Counted from the first letter of the stretch, positions 8,571 through 17,656 are shown. The stretch is DNA of 64,000 nt from Paenibacillus lactis (GCF_017873605.1 NZ_JAGGKI010000012.1:124001-188000), one strand, 5' to 3'. The notes: generated by a model not told the origin, from the sequence alone. A program made the numbers and translations.

Positions 8571-8707
8571 AAGAATCAATGGCCGTACAGTAAGGCAGAC
8601 TGCAGCTCATTGTTTTTTGGGAAGCAGGATTTTAATCGGTTCAAGACGTATATAATAGTAAACAGCACAGGATGGTTCCAAGAGTACAGGAAAAGCCGGT
8701 GATATCA

Positions 8708-9181
8708 ATGATTGAAGGTTCCTCCTGCCGGATCGTGGTTGACGGCGACGCCTGTCCCGTCAAGAAGGAAATCGCAGAAACTGCCCGTACATTCCATGTG
8801 CCGGTGCTGCTCGTTTCTTCCTATGATCATATGCAGCAGGCCGAGGAAGGCGTCGTGACGATTCAAGTGGACCGGAGCGACCAAAGCGCTGATCTCTATA
8901 TTGCGAACCATATATCGAAAGGGGATATCGTGGTCACCCAGGACTATGGTTTGGCTGCGCTGGCGTTAGCGAAATCCTGCTATGTCATCTCGTTCCGCGG
9001 CCGGATATTCCGCAATTCCGATATCGATTTCATGCTGGATTCGCGCCACCATCAAGCCAAAGCAAGAAGGCAGGGGAAGTACGGCAAAGGACCGAAAAAG
9101 CTGCTTGACGAAGACCGGGTTTTTTTTCAACATAAACTGACAAAACTTTTGCTTGAATTGCAGGAGAATGTCCACCCGTAG
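8708..9181 (+). CDS. yqxD: YaiI/YqxD family protein (UPF0178)
   Basis: A 157-residue protein with the family opening IVVDGDACPVKKEI and DIVVTQDYGLAALAL, characteristic of the UPF0178 (DUF188) family, which has a PIN-like nuclease fold of unproven role. It lies directly upstream of dnaG, as in B. subtilis. Start choice: ATG 8708 has GGTGAT 4 bases upstream; an in-frame GTG at 8699 and an ATG at 8672 are alternatives. Confidence 0.88.
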   Translation: MIEGSSCRIVVDGDACPVKKEIAETARTFHVPVLLVSSYDHMQQAEEGVVTIQVDRSDQSADLYIANHISKGDIVVTQDYGLAALALAKSCYVISFRGRIFRNSDIDFMLDSRHHQAKARRQGKYGKGPKKLLDEDRVFFQHKLTKLLLELQENVHP

Positions 9182-9222
9182 CGAATACTATTTACGTGCC
9201 AAATGAGATGAAGGTGGTTTGG

Positions 9223-11040
9223 ATGAGTACCGGACAAGGCAATATTCCGGATGATGTCATTGAGGCGGTGCTGGCCAAAAGCGATATCGTGGATACGGTC
9301 AGCAAATACGTGCATCTTACGAAACAGGGGAAGTATTTAAAGGGCCTGTGCCCTTTTCATTCGGAAAAGACCCCATCCTTTACGGTTACACCGGAACGCC
9401 AAATCTTCTACTGCTATGGCTGCGGCAAGGGCGGTAACGCCATTAAATTCAGAATGGAAATCGAAGGATTTTCCTTCCCCGAAGCCGTAAGAACCATGGC
9501 CGAAGAGAACGATATCTCGTTACCGGAAGGTCAAGGGGTTCCCGTAATTCCTCGCAATCCGGAGAAAGAACGTTTACTTGAAGCTTATGAGCTGAGCGCC
9601 AAGCTGTATCATTTTCTGCTGAAGAATACGGAGCATGGCACCGAGGCGATGAAGTACTTACGGTCCCGCGGCATGAGCGACAAGATGATCGATCAGTTTC
9701 AGATCGGCTATGCGCCGGATCGCTGGGATACGCTGGTTCAATTTCTTACCAAGCGGTCATTTGACCTGAAAGAGATGGAGAAGGGCGGTTTGTTGTCCGC
9801 AAGACATGAACAGGAAGGCTATCTCGACCGGTTTCGGGGACGTATCATGTTTCCGATCCATGACCGCAGCGGCAAAGTGATTGCGTTCGCCGGAAGGATC
9901 CTCGGGGATGGTCAGCCGAAGTACTTGAATTCCCCGGAAACTCTTTTGTTTAACAAAAGCCGTACGTTGTACAACCTGCACCAGGCGAAGACATCCATAC
10001 GCAAATTGCGTCAGATCCTATTATTCGAAGGTTACGGTGATGTGATCTCGTCTTGGGAGGCTGGACTTCAGAACGGCGTGGCAACGATGGGCACGTCCCT
10101 TACGGAAAATCAAGTAGCGATTATGAAATCCATGGCCGAAGAGGTTGTTGTCATCTATGACGGCGACAGGGCCGGTATGGCAGCCGCGATGAAGGTCATC
10201 CCGATGCTGGAGGGCGCCGGACTTCGGGTGAAGATTGCGCTTGTCAGCGAAGGCCTGGATCCGGATGAATACATCCGCAAATTCGGTGCCGAGCGATTCA
10301 GGCATGTAGTGGAAACAGCTGTTTCAACCACAAAATTTAAACTTATATATCTGAAGAAAAACCATATACTGCTAGAAGAAGATGGCAAGATCGCGTATAC
10401 GAAAGAAGCGCTGCCGATTATCGCCGCACTTCATTCCTCAACCGAGCGGGAAGTATATTTGAGGGAATTATCCTCGGAGCTGAACCTTTCCTACGAGAGC
10501 CTTAAGCAGGATTGCAATTTGCTCAGGCAGTCCATGCAAAAAAAGAGGGGCGATGGGGATAATAAGGAAAAAAGGTGGAATAATGGTAGGCATATTAACG
10601 GGCGTCAGCCCGCCCCGGCGCTGCTGCCTGCCTATCATGCGGCTGAACGGCGGCTGCTGTCGCTGATGCTGCAGGATGCGGAAGCCGCGCGATACGTAGG
10701 CGAACGGCTGGGAGAAGCGTTTAATATCGAAGATCATGCGGCGATAGCTGTTTATCTATATGCTTATTATGCACAAGGCAAATCTCCGGATATTAGCCGT
10801 TTCATGTCATCTCTCCATGATGATCGTCTGGAAAAGACCGTCAGCTCCATTATGATGATGGAGGCACCCGCGGAGTGGAATGTTCAAGTGCTTGACGACT
10901 GCATCCGGGAGGTACTGAAATATCCGCAGCAGCGAGAGATCGAGCAGAAGAAGGAAGAAATGATGAAAGCAGAGCGCTCGGGAGATTTTTTGCGGGCCGC
11001 ACAAATTGCAAGTGAGATTATCGCCCTAGAAAGACAATGA
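9223..11040 (+). CDS. dnaG: DNA primase DnaG
   Basis: A 605-residue bacterial primase. The N-terminal CHC2 zinc finger is visible as CPFHSEKTPSF and YCYGCGKGGN; the TOPRIM domain shows LFEGYGDVIS and YDGDRAG; the C-terminal part would bind DnaB helicase. It makes RNA primers at the replication fork. ATG 9223 is chosen because of the SD AAGGTGG just upstream and fit with the family; the frame extends to a GTG at 9196. It is followed 41 bases later by sigA, the conserved macromolecular-synthesis arrangement. Confidence 0.96.
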   Translation: MSTGQGNIPDDVIEAVLAKSDIVDTVSKYVHLTKQGKYLKGLCPFHSEKTPSFTVTPERQIFYCYGCGKGGNAIKFRMEIEGFSFPEAVRTMAEENDISLPEGQGVPVIPRNPEKERLLEAYELSAKLYHFLLKNTEHGTEAMKYLRSRGMSDKMIDQFQIGYAPDRWDTLVQFLTKRSFDLKEMEKGGLLSARHEQEGYLDRFRGRIMFPIHDRSGKVIAFAGRILGDGQPKYLNSPETLLFNKSRTLYNLHQAKTSIRKLRQILLFEGYGDVISSWEAGLQNGVATMGTSLTENQVAIMKSMAEEVVVIYDGDRAGMAAAMKVIPMLEGAGLRVKIALVSEGLDPDEYIRKFGAERFRHVVETAVSTTKFKLIYLKKNHILLEEDGKIAYTKEALPIIAALHSSTEREVYLRELSSELNLSYESLKQDCNLLRQSMQKKRGDGDNKEKRWNNGRHINGRQPAPALLPAYHAAERRLLSLMLQDAEAARYVGERLGEAFNIEDHAAIAVYLYAYYAQGKSPDISRFMSSLHDDRLEKTVSSIMMMEAPAEWNVQVLDDCIREVLKYPQQREIEQKKEEMMKAERSGDFLRAAQIASEIIALERQ

Positions 11041-11081
11041 TGTCCGCACATTGCTGCTTCTAGGGAGGAGGGAGTCGAAAA

Positions 11082-12212
11082 ATGGCGAATGATCAGCATA
11101 CTGAACTAGAAACGGAATTTACGCTGGATCAAGTCAAAGATCAATTGATTGAGCAGGGTAAAAAGAGATCCGTATTAAGCTATAAAGATATTATGGAGAA
11201 ACTGTCGCCATTCGATCAGGATACGGAGCAGATGGAGGAGTTCTACGAGCAGCTTGCCGACCTCGGCATCGATGTGGTGAACGAAAGCGACGATGAGGTC
11301 AGCCACCGGGCATCGGAAGATCACGAATCCCATGACAATGAGGATTTCGGCTTCGATGACGATTTGTCGCTGCCGCCGGGCATCAAAATCAACGATCCGG
11401 TGAGAATGTATTTGAAAGAAATCGGACGTGTACCGCTCTTGTCCGCGGACGACGAGATTGAGCTTGCGAACCGGATCGAGCAAGGGGATGAGGAGGCCAA
11501 GCGCCGTCTGGCCGAGGCGAATCTGCGGCTGGTTGTCAGCATCGCGAAGCGGTATGTCGGTCGCGGCATGCTGTTCTTGGATCTGATCCAGGAAGGCAAT
11601 ATGGGCCTTATTAAAGCGGTGGAGAAGTTCGATTACAAAAAAGGCTTTAAATTCAGTACGTATGCCACATGGTGGATCCGGCAGGCCATTACGCGCGCGA
11701 TTGCCGACCAAGCCCGTACGATCCGGATTCCGGTGCATATGGTTGAGACGATCAATAAGCTGATCCGTGTATCCAGACAGCTGCTGCAGGAGCTGGGTCG
11801 CGAGCCATCGCCGGAAGAAATCGCGGCAGAGATGGAGCTTAGCGTGGAGAAGGTTCGGGAAATTATGAAGATCGCCCAGGAACCGGTGTCCTTGGAAACG
11901 CCGATCGGCGAAGAGGACGATTCCCATCTCGGCGATTTTATCGAGGATCAGGAGGCTCTCGCTCCAGCTGATGCCGCAGCATACGAGCTTCTTAAGGAAC
12001 AGCTTGAAGACGTGCTCGATACGCTGACGGAGCGGGAAGAGAACGTGCTTCGTCTCCGGTTCGGCCTTGACGACGGGCGCACAAGAACGCTTGAAGAAGT
12101 AGGCAAAGTGTTCGGCGTTACGCGTGAACGGATCCGGCAGATTGAGGCCAAGGCGCTTCGGAAGCTTCGTCATCCGAGCCGCAGCAAGCGGCTGAAGGAT
12201 TTTCTCGAATAG
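11082..12212 (+). CDS. sigA: RNA polymerase sigma factor SigA (RpoD)
   Basis: A 376-residue primary sigma factor. Region 1.2 begins at DPVRMYLKEIGRVPLL, region 2 contains STYATWWIRQAITRAI, and region 4.2 is VTRERIRQIEAKALRKLRHP. It recognises the TTGACA/TATAAT promoters seen across this window. The SD is GGGAGGAGGGAG. A rho-independent terminator follows at 12224-12260, ending the dnaG-sigA transcript. Confidence 0.98.
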   Translation: MANDQHTELETEFTLDQVKDQLIEQGKKRSVLSYKDIMEKLSPFDQDTEQMEEFYEQLADLGIDVVNESDDEVSHRASEDHESHDNEDFGFDDDLSLPPGIKINDPVRMYLKEIGRVPLLSADDEIELANRIEQGDEEAKRRLAEANLRLVVSIAKRYVGRGMLFLDLIQEGNMGLIKAVEKFDYKKGFKFSTYATWWIRQAITRAIADQARTIRIPVHMVETINKLIRVSRQLLQELGREPSPEEIAAEMELSVEKVREIMKIAQEPVSLETPIGEEDDSHLGDFIEDQEALAPADAAAYELLKEQLEDVLDTLTEREENVLRLRFGLDDGRTRTLEEVGKVFGVTRERIRQIEAKALRKLRHPSRSKRLKDFLE

Positions 12213-12223
12213 AGTGATCAAGG

Positions 12224-12260
12224 GACCTTCTGCATTTTCCGGCAGCAAGGTCTTTTTTTT
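12224..12260 (+). terminator. Terminator after sigA
   Basis: GACCTT-CTGC pairs with GCAG-C-AAGGTC, followed by T8. The following 320 bases (12261-12582) contain no recognisable gene; the only open frame there (12266-12538) has no family resemblance and no SD. Confidence 0.85.
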
Positions 12261-12582
12261 CTGAGATGAAGGTACGCTGCTTACAAGCTCTGGGCAATTG
12301 GATATTAGAGTTCCATCGCAATGCGGTCTGCCGCCGGAAGGCTTGTTTTCCTTGGTTCTGGAATTTCTGCCTGTATTTGTTGTATCGGTCTTTATTTTAT
12401 CTCTTTTCCAAGATCAATGCAAATGATGGACGAGCCCTAAACCTGAGAATAGCATCACTTCCAAATGGCGATGGAATGAATGGATGGTCCCAATATCCAG
12501 AGTGGATTTGCAGTTTATCATGCGGTCTGTTACGTTAAAATGTAGTGTCGCATGCAACTATAATGGATGTAGGAGTGTCATC

Positions 12583-13344
12583 GTGAAATTATCAAAAAGG
12601 TTACAGCTAATCCTGGACCAAATCCCCCAAGGCAGCCGGCTGGCCGATATAGGGTCTGACCATGCGCTGCTGCCGGTTGCAGCCGTAGAATGCGGCGCAG
12701 CCGTCCAAGCGATTGCAGGCGAAGTGAATCAGGGCCCGTTCGAGGCTGCCGCAAAGCAGGTGAAGGAATCCGGGATGGAGGACTGCATTCAGGTCCGGAG
12801 AGGAGACGGTCTTGAAGTTCTGTCCGCAGGCGAAGCGGATGTCATTACGATTGCAGGCATGGGCGGGAGTCTAATCGCTGCGATTCTGGATCGGGGCATC
12901 GGCAAGCTTGAAGGGGTGCGCCGGCTCGTATTGCAGCCGAACGTCGGTGAGGATATTTTGCGCAAATGGCTGCTTGCCCATGAGTGGGTGCTGATCGACG
13001 AGTTTATTCTGGAGGAAGACGGAAAGATTTATGAGGTGCTTGTGGCCGAGCCCGAGCGACCAGGGGGCCCCGTGACGAATGAGGAAATATACTCGCAGCG
13101 GGCCATTGCCGGAAAGGTATCCCTATCCGCCGAATGGCTGCTGCGCATGGGGCCGTGGTTAATCCGGGATGCAGGCACCGTGTTCCATGATAAATGGAAA
13201 TCGGAGATCGGGAAGATGAATCAAATTCTGAAGTCGCTGTCGCGCTCGGATCAGGATACGGCTAAAGGCAAGGCGGCGGAGATTCGGGCGGATATCGAGT
13301 TTATCGAGGAGGTGCTGGCATGCTTGCCAAAGGACAAACCGTAA
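12583..13344 (+). CDS. trmK: tRNA (adenine(22)-N1)-methyltransferase TrmK
   Basis: A 253-residue Rossmann-type SAM methyltransferase with the motif LADIGSDHALLP and the downstream catalytic-region motif TIAGMGG characteristic of TrmK/YqfN. It methylates N1 of A22 in tRNA-Ser and tRNA-Tyr in Gram-positives. The start is GTG 12583 with SD AGGAG 7 bases upstream; the frame continues upstream but without family similarity. It overlaps the next gene by 25 bases. TATAAT at 12559-12564 may be a close promoter, though it would start transcription at the SD. Confidence 0.93.
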   Translation: MKLSKRLQLILDQIPQGSRLADIGSDHALLPVAAVECGAAVQAIAGEVNQGPFEAAAKQVKESGMEDCIQVRRGDGLEVLSAGEADVITIAGMGGSLIAAILDRGIGKLEGVRRLVLQPNVGEDILRKWLLAHEWVLIDEFILEEDGKIYEVLVAEPERPGGPVTNEEIYSQRAIAGKVSLSAEWLLRMGPWLIRDAGTVFHDKWKSEIGKMNQILKSLSRSDQDTAKGKAAEIRADIEFIEEVLACLPKDKP

Positions 13345-14435
13345 TACAATATATGGAGCAGCTTGCTCCGAAGCATGTGGCTGAGCCGGAGGACCGGATC
13401 GGACTTCAGCTCGGTACCCTTCAGAAGGAAATCCGTACAGTGCTGGTTGCGCTGGATGTCAATGATGAAGTGGTTGACGAGGCGATTCGCCTTGGAGCCG
13501 ATTTGATTATTGCCCATCACGCCATTATCTACCGGCCGCTGAAGCAGCTTCAGACCGACACGCCGATGGGCAAGGTGTACGAGAAGCTGATCAAGCATGA
13601 TATTGCCGTCTACGTCAGCCATACGAATCTTGACGTAACCGAAGGTGGGATGAACGACTGGATGGCCGAAGCGCTCGGAATCGAGAATACTTCGCCGATT
13701 CATGATCTGCATAATGAGCAGCTGTCCAAGCTGGTAGTATTCGTGCCGAAGAGCCATCACGAGGAAGTGCTGAACGCCGTGCTGGACGCCGGTGCGGGCT
13801 GGATCGGAAACTACAGCCATTGTAGCTTTAACATTGAAGGATTCGGTACGTTTATCCCGAGAGAAGGAAGCAACCCGTATCAAGGCAAAGCCGGCAAGAT
13901 GGAACGGGCCGAGGAAGTGCGGATCGAGACGATCGTGCCGCATACGATCCGGAACAAAGTCATCCAGGCGATGCTTAAGGCCCATCCGTACGAGGAAGTT
14001 GCCTACGATCTGTATTCCATGGATCTTAAGGGACGGTCGCTGGGACTCGGACGGGTCGGCAAGCTGAAGGAGCCGCTGACGCTGGCGGAGATGGCTGAAG
14101 TCGTCAAGGAGAAGCTGGACGTTCCGAACGTCCGGGTCGTGGGCGATCTGAACCGGACGCTCCGCAAGGCGGCGGTCATCGGAGGCTCCGGGGGGCGCTT
14201 CTATCCCCAGGCGTTGTTCCGGGGCGCCGATGTGCTCGTAACGGGGGACATTGATTACCATACGGCACAGGACGCGCTTGCCGCCGGCCTAACCCTAATT
14301 GATCCAGGACATAATGCCGAGAAAATCATGAAGGGCAAGGTCGCCGAATGGATGCAGCAGAAGCTGCAGGAGAACAAGTATGATACCAAGGTCGTCGCTT
14401 CGTCGGTCAACACGGAGCCGTTTCAATTTATGTAA
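13320..14435 (+). CDS. Nif3-like dinuclear metal centre protein YqfO
   Basis: A 371-residue Nif3/DUF34 protein. The two Nif3 halves carry metal-ligand motifs (LIIAHHAIIYRPL; VSHTNLD; GDIDYHTAQDA). Between them a CutA/PII-like domain (about residues 135-235, VVFVPKSHHEEVLNAV ... HPYEEVAYDLY) is inserted, as in B. subtilis YqfO. Function is debated (GTP cyclohydrolase-type or metal-binding). A strong SD GAGGAGGTG lies inside the trmK 3' end, and the 25-base overlap implies coupling. Confidence 0.92.
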   Translation: MLAKGQTVIQYMEQLAPKHVAEPEDRIGLQLGTLQKEIRTVLVALDVNDEVVDEAIRLGADLIIAHHAIIYRPLKQLQTDTPMGKVYEKLIKHDIAVYVSHTNLDVTEGGMNDWMAEALGIENTSPIHDLHNEQLSKLVVFVPKSHHEEVLNAVLDAGAGWIGNYSHCSFNIEGFGTFIPREGSNPYQGKAGKMERAEEVRIETIVPHTIRNKVIQAMLKAHPYEEVAYDLYSMDLKGRSLGLGRVGKLKEPLTLAEMAEVVKEKLDVPNVRVVGDLNRTLRKAAVIGGSGGRFYPQALFRGADVLVTGDIDYHTAQDALAAGLTLIDPGHNAEKIMKGKVAEWMQQKLQENKYDTKVVASSVNTEPFQFM

Positions 14436-14554
14436 GCTTAGGTTTATCGGCCGTTATCAAGGTAGGAGATGGCACAAGGCGGGCGGCTGATATTTAGGCA
14501 TGATCATGACGGCTGCTCTGGTAATTTCATCATCGACTGCTAATGTTTTAAGGG

Positions 14555-14583
14555 TTGTGCATGGACATAAATCAAGATATAAT
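14555..14583 (+). promoter_or_regulatory. Promoter of rnpB
   Basis: TTGTGC (14555-14560), a 17-base spacer and TATAAT (14578-14583). The predicted start near 14590 falls just before the P1 helix of the RNase P RNA. Confidence 0.65.
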
Positions 14584-14593
14584 ATGTAATGTT

Positions 14594-15008
14594 GTCCGGA
14601 AAGTTTGACAGACAATCGCTGGCGGCGAAAAGCCGCGAGAGGAAAGTCCGGGCTCCATAGGGCAGGGTGCTGGATAACGTCCAGTCAGCGCGAGCTGAAG
14701 GATAGTGCCACAGAAATGGACCGCCGATGGCTGTGGATTCACAGCACAGGCAAGGGTGGAACCGAGGTGTAAGAGACCCCGAGGAACGCTGGTGACTTCG
14801 TTCCTGGTAAACCCCACCTGGAGCAAGACCTAATGGGACGCGAGTCTCCCTTGAGGAGACAGCCTTTGCCCGAGGCGCGTCTGGGTTGGTCGCTTGAGCC
14901 GTTTAGTAATAATCGGCCTAGATAGATGATTGTCGCTTATAGTGGCAGGGTAGTTCCCGAGATGACCACGAAGAGCACAGAACCCGGCTTACGGAAAACT
15001 TTCCAAAC
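14594..15008 (+). ncRNA. rnpB: RNase P RNA, A-type architecture
   Basis: Universal P RNA motifs are present in order: GAGGAAAGTCCGGGCTCC, GGATAGTGCCACAGAAA, AAGGGTGGAACC, GGTAAACCCCACC, CCTAGATAGATGATTG and ACAGAACCCGGCTTA. P1 is formed by GGAAAGTTT (14598-14606) with AAACTTTCC (14996-15004). A-type elements are visible: CATAGGGCAGGGTGCTGG (P7-P9 region), a P13/P14-like element GGAAC...GTTCC, P15-P17 with GGAGCAAGACC and its P6 partner GGTC before GCTTGAGCC, and P18 GCCG...CGGC. An additional P19-like arm lies near 14928-14975. The RNA is the catalytic subunit that removes 5' leaders from tRNA precursors. Confidence 0.95.
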
Positions 15009-15047
15009 TGAACAACCGTTATTTTCATATGTAAACCAACCGTATAA

Positions 15048-15100
15048 ACGCGCATAATCTTTCGCTTCCCTTCGGGACGCAGAGAGCATGCGCGTTTTTT
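15048..15100 (+). terminator. Terminator after rnpB
   Basis: ACGCGCAT (15048-15055) pairs with ATGCGCGT (15088-15095), followed by a T-run. An inner TTCCC-TTCG-GGA element is nested in the loop. Confidence 0.85.
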
Positions 15101-15151
15101 CATGTTCGGGATATTTTTTTCGATAACATTTGCCTGTAAAGGACAGTCGTC

Positions 15152-15186
15152 CATACCATAATGTCCTTCTGTTAATAAGCTATAAT
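15152..15186 (+). promoter_or_regulatory. Possible promoters of the CotD-like gene
   Basis: CATACCATA at 15152-15160 fits the sigma-K -10 pattern CATANNNTA, expected for a coat gene, but no clear -35 AC is seen. TATAAT at 15181-15186 is also present with a weak -35. Confidence 0.3.
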
Positions 15187-15214
15187 CATCAACGGAAAGG
15201 AGATGCGAAAAATT

Positions 15215-15499
15215 ATGTCATGTCATCACCATGGACCATGTCCTGAAGTTTCGCCAATCGTATGCGACCCGATCGTCATCGTAAGAGATCATTATGTTCC
15301 GCAAATTGTCCCTGTCATCCATCCGATTAAAGTGGTGGACAAAATTCATTGCTGCCCTGTCGAGAAGCATATTTATACGTATTCGCAGGAAGTTGAGGAC
15401 GGCGTTTACGGCGGCGGTGCCGGTGTCAGAAACGTTGCCGTTTCCGGCAAGTCGTCCAAGAAGCGCTCCGAACGCGCCCGCTCTCGCCGCAAGAGATAA
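15215..15499 (+). CDS. CotD-like spore coat protein
   Basis: A 94-residue His/Cys/Pro/Val-rich protein (MSCHHHGPCPEV, VIVRDHYVPQIVPVIHPIK, KIHCCPVEKHIY) resembling the CotD family of inner spore coat proteins. The C-terminus is a Ser/Arg/Lys-rich tail (SGKSSKKRSERARSRRKR). The start is ATG 15215, 10 bases after SD AAAGGAGAT; the upstream ATG at 15203 overlaps that SD and is unlikely. It is a single gene between rnpB and a terminator. The family assignment is by composition and pattern, not a catalytic motif. Confidence 0.7.
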   Translation: MSCHHHGPCPEVSPIVCDPIVIVRDHYVPQIVPVIHPIKVVDKIHCCPVEKHIYTYSQEVEDGVYGGGAGVRNVAVSGKSSKKRSERARSRRKR

Positions 15500-15568
15500 C
15501 CTCATCCCGCGCCTTGGAGAGCTGTCTAACTACTGACTGAGCAGTTCACCTGCCGTATATAAGAAATT

Positions 15569-15622
15569 GACCCGCAAGGAATGGCCGCTAACAGACGCTT
15601 CGACCAACCCCTGCGGGTCCTT
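15569..15622 (+). terminator. Terminator between the CotD-like gene and the S8 protease
   Basis: GACCCGCA (15569-15576) pairs with TGCGGGTC (15612-15619), followed by CTTTAT. It lies between convergent genes and may serve both strands. Confidence 0.65.
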
Positions 15623-15641
15623 TATATCAGGTGCAGACAGC

Positions 15642-17567
15642 TTATTTCTTCGTTCCGCCGAGCTTCCGAAGCTCGTCTTCGAGATGGCGGAGCGCCTGGC
15701 TCGGCCACATTTGGAGCGGGACCTCGGAATTGCCGGCTGCCTTTAGCGATTGGAAAATATCGATCTGGCCATGACCGTAATATTTGTCCTTTCCTTTATC
15801 CCCCAGATCAACGGCATGGTTGATCATGAGGTCCATGACCTCCTGGTTGGTCAGCTCGGGGTTCAGGGAACGGATTAGGCCCGCCATGGCAGCCGCATGC
15901 GGACTGGCCATCGAAGTTCCCGAGAGCGCGGCGTACTGATTGCCCGGAAAGGTGCTGGCGATATTCGTGCCGGGAGCCGATACGTCGATGTAATCGCCGT
16001 AGTTCGAATATTCGGCACGCTTTTGGTCTGCATCGATGGCAGCAACGGCCAGCACCTCCGGATAAGCGGCCGGGTAGCCTGGACGCTCGGTATTGTCGTT
16101 GCCGGAGGCGGCTACAAGCACAACGTCACGATCATAGGCGTATTTTACAGCATCGTGCAGAAATTGCGAATCGGCATAATTGCCGAGGCTCATATTAATG
16201 ACCTTGGCCCCGTGGTCGGTTGCCCATATAATGCCTTCGGCGACGGCATAGGTTGTACCTGAACCTGTGCCGTCAAGTGCTTTGACCGGCATGATCTTAT
16301 TGTACCAGCTGACGCCGGCAACGCCCTCGCCGTTGTTGACAAGTGCGGCGATAATACCGGCTACATGCGTTCCGTGACCGACATCGTCCTGAGGCTTCGC
16401 CTCCTTGTCCACGATGTTGTAGCCTTCGACCAGCTGTCCGTCCAGATCGGTATGGGCCAGATCTACGCCGGTGTCGATCACCGCGATGATCACATCCTCG
16501 CTCCCTTTGGATATATCCCAGCCGCGGTTCGTCTCGATGACCGGCAGATTCCACTGATACTCAGAGAAGAGCAGATCATTCGGGATGTTAACCTGACCGT
16601 CGGGACCTTCGGGCATGGACTCCGAGGCTGCGCCGGATTTAGCCTGCCGGTCATTGGTTAAATAAATATAGTGGGGCTCGGTGTAGTTAATTCTCCACCG
16701 TCTTTCGAAATAGCTACGGAGTCTGTTGTAGTCCATCTGTTTGGAACGAAATACATAGGCATAGCCAAGTTTGCGGGAGGATTCGGCAGAGATATCACGC
16801 TCGATGCGGCTGAGGTCCTCCTTTGTCGGTTCAGACTTAAACGACACCACGATTTCGTTCTCGTAATAATGGCTGGCCTTTTCGTTGTCATGCCCAGTCT
16901 TGACGGTAATGTCCGATAACGTATCCGCGTGAATCGATTCGACCTTGAATTTCCCCTCCTTCGGATAGGGAATCATGCGAAGATTTCGCTTTTGGTGGTT
17001 GGACACCTCATGCAGCACCGCTTGATTCACCAGGGCAGCGGCGCCATGCTTGCCGTCCTTGGAGGGCTCGGCCACAACGAAGTAAGGCTTCCCGGCCGCG
17101 TAGAATTTCGGGGAATCGTAAGGCTTACCCTGCTTTAGCTTCTGCAGCGCCATCTGGAAATGGTGGGCGATCAAAGCTTTATCCTTTTTACTCATAGGCG
17201 GCAGCTTTCCGTTAATTTCCGTGCTTTGGTTGTTCCGGAGCTGATACCATCTAACCTGCTCGAAATGCTGATGGGATTTTTGCTCCTTGAGGGCATAGGA
17301 TTTCACTTGCCCGGCGTTGCGCAGTTTATCGTTGTTCAGCATCGCCCGCAAATGCCCCTTCGCATCAACCCGGTTCAATCGGTCGGTTGATTCGATATCG
17401 CTGAGCAGGGTCATATGCTTCGCTTTATGCTCGCCCTGAGGCTTCAGCGGCTGCGGGGGCTGTGCGGTCTGGCCGGGCTCCTTGGAGCCTGGAATGAACA
17501 GGAGCACCAGAAGCACTCCCAGAACCGACCCTGCAGCGATCCAAGTCCACAGTTGACGTGATTTCAC
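15642..17567 (-). CDS. Membrane-anchored S8 (subtilisin-like) serine protease
   Basis: A 641-residue protein. An N-terminal hydrophobic segment (about residues 8-27) acts as signal or anchor, followed by about 320 residues of uncharacterised prodomain-like sequence. The C-terminal subtilase domain has the full triad: Asp in VIDTGVDL, His in GHGTHVAG, Ser in SGTSMASPHAA. It is expected to act outside the membrane. The SD is GAGGAGGAATAC before the ATG. A promoter TTCACA-N16-TAAAAT reads from this strand at 17629-17656. The gene stands alone, convergent with the CotD-like gene. Substrate cannot be told from sequence. Confidence 0.92.
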   Translation of the reverse strand: MKSRQLWTWIAAGSVLGVLLVLLFIPGSKEPGQTAQPPQPLKPQGEHKAKHMTLLSDIESTDRLNRVDAKGHLRAMLNNDKLRNAGQVKSYALKEQKSHQHFEQVRWYQLRNNQSTEINGKLPPMSKKDKALIAHHFQMALQKLKQGKPYDSPKFYAAGKPYFVVAEPSKDGKHGAAALVNQAVLHEVSNHQKRNLRMIPYPKEGKFKVESIHADTLSDITVKTGHDNEKASHYYENEIVVSFKSEPTKEDLSRIERDISAESSRKLGYAYVFRSKQMDYNRLRSYFERRWRINYTEPHYIYLTNDRQAKSGAASESMPEGPDGQVNIPNDLLFSEYQWNLPVIETNRGWDISKGSEDVIIAVIDTGVDLAHTDLDGQLVEGYNIVDKEAKPQDDVGHGTHVAGIIAALVNNGEGVAGVSWYNKIMPVKALDGTGSGTTYAVAEGIIWATDHGAKVINMSLGNYADSQFLHDAVKYAYDRDVVLVAASGNDNTERPGYPAAYPEVLAVAAIDADQKRAEYSNYGDYIDVSAPGTNIASTFPGNQYAALSGTSMASPHAAAMAGLIRSLNPELTNQEVMDLMINHAVDLGDKGKDKYYGHGQIDIFQSLKAAGNSEVPLQMWPSQALRHLEDELRKLGGTKK

Positions 17568-17628
17568 ATGTATTCCTCCTCACCGCCTAAGACGGATTTG
17601 ATATGGTTAGCGTGGGAAATGGGCACCT

Positions 17629-17656
17629 ATTTTATTCGCGGTGAGGGGCTTGTGAA
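17629..17656 (-). promoter_or_regulatory. SigA-type promoter of the S8 protease
   Basis: On the minus strand, TTCACA (17656-17651), a 16-base spacer and TAAAAT (17634-17629), about 60 bases before the start codon. Confidence 0.55.

Noticed and set aside
12266..12538. Open frame of 90 codons between sigA and trmK
   Set aside because: No SD, no family resemblance and odd composition (Cys, Phe and Trp-rich); it starts directly after the sigA terminator T-run.
12559..12564. TATAAT just before trmK as a strong promoter
   Set aside because: Transcription would begin at the SD itself and the -35 (TTAAAA) is weak; kept only as a possibility in the gene note.
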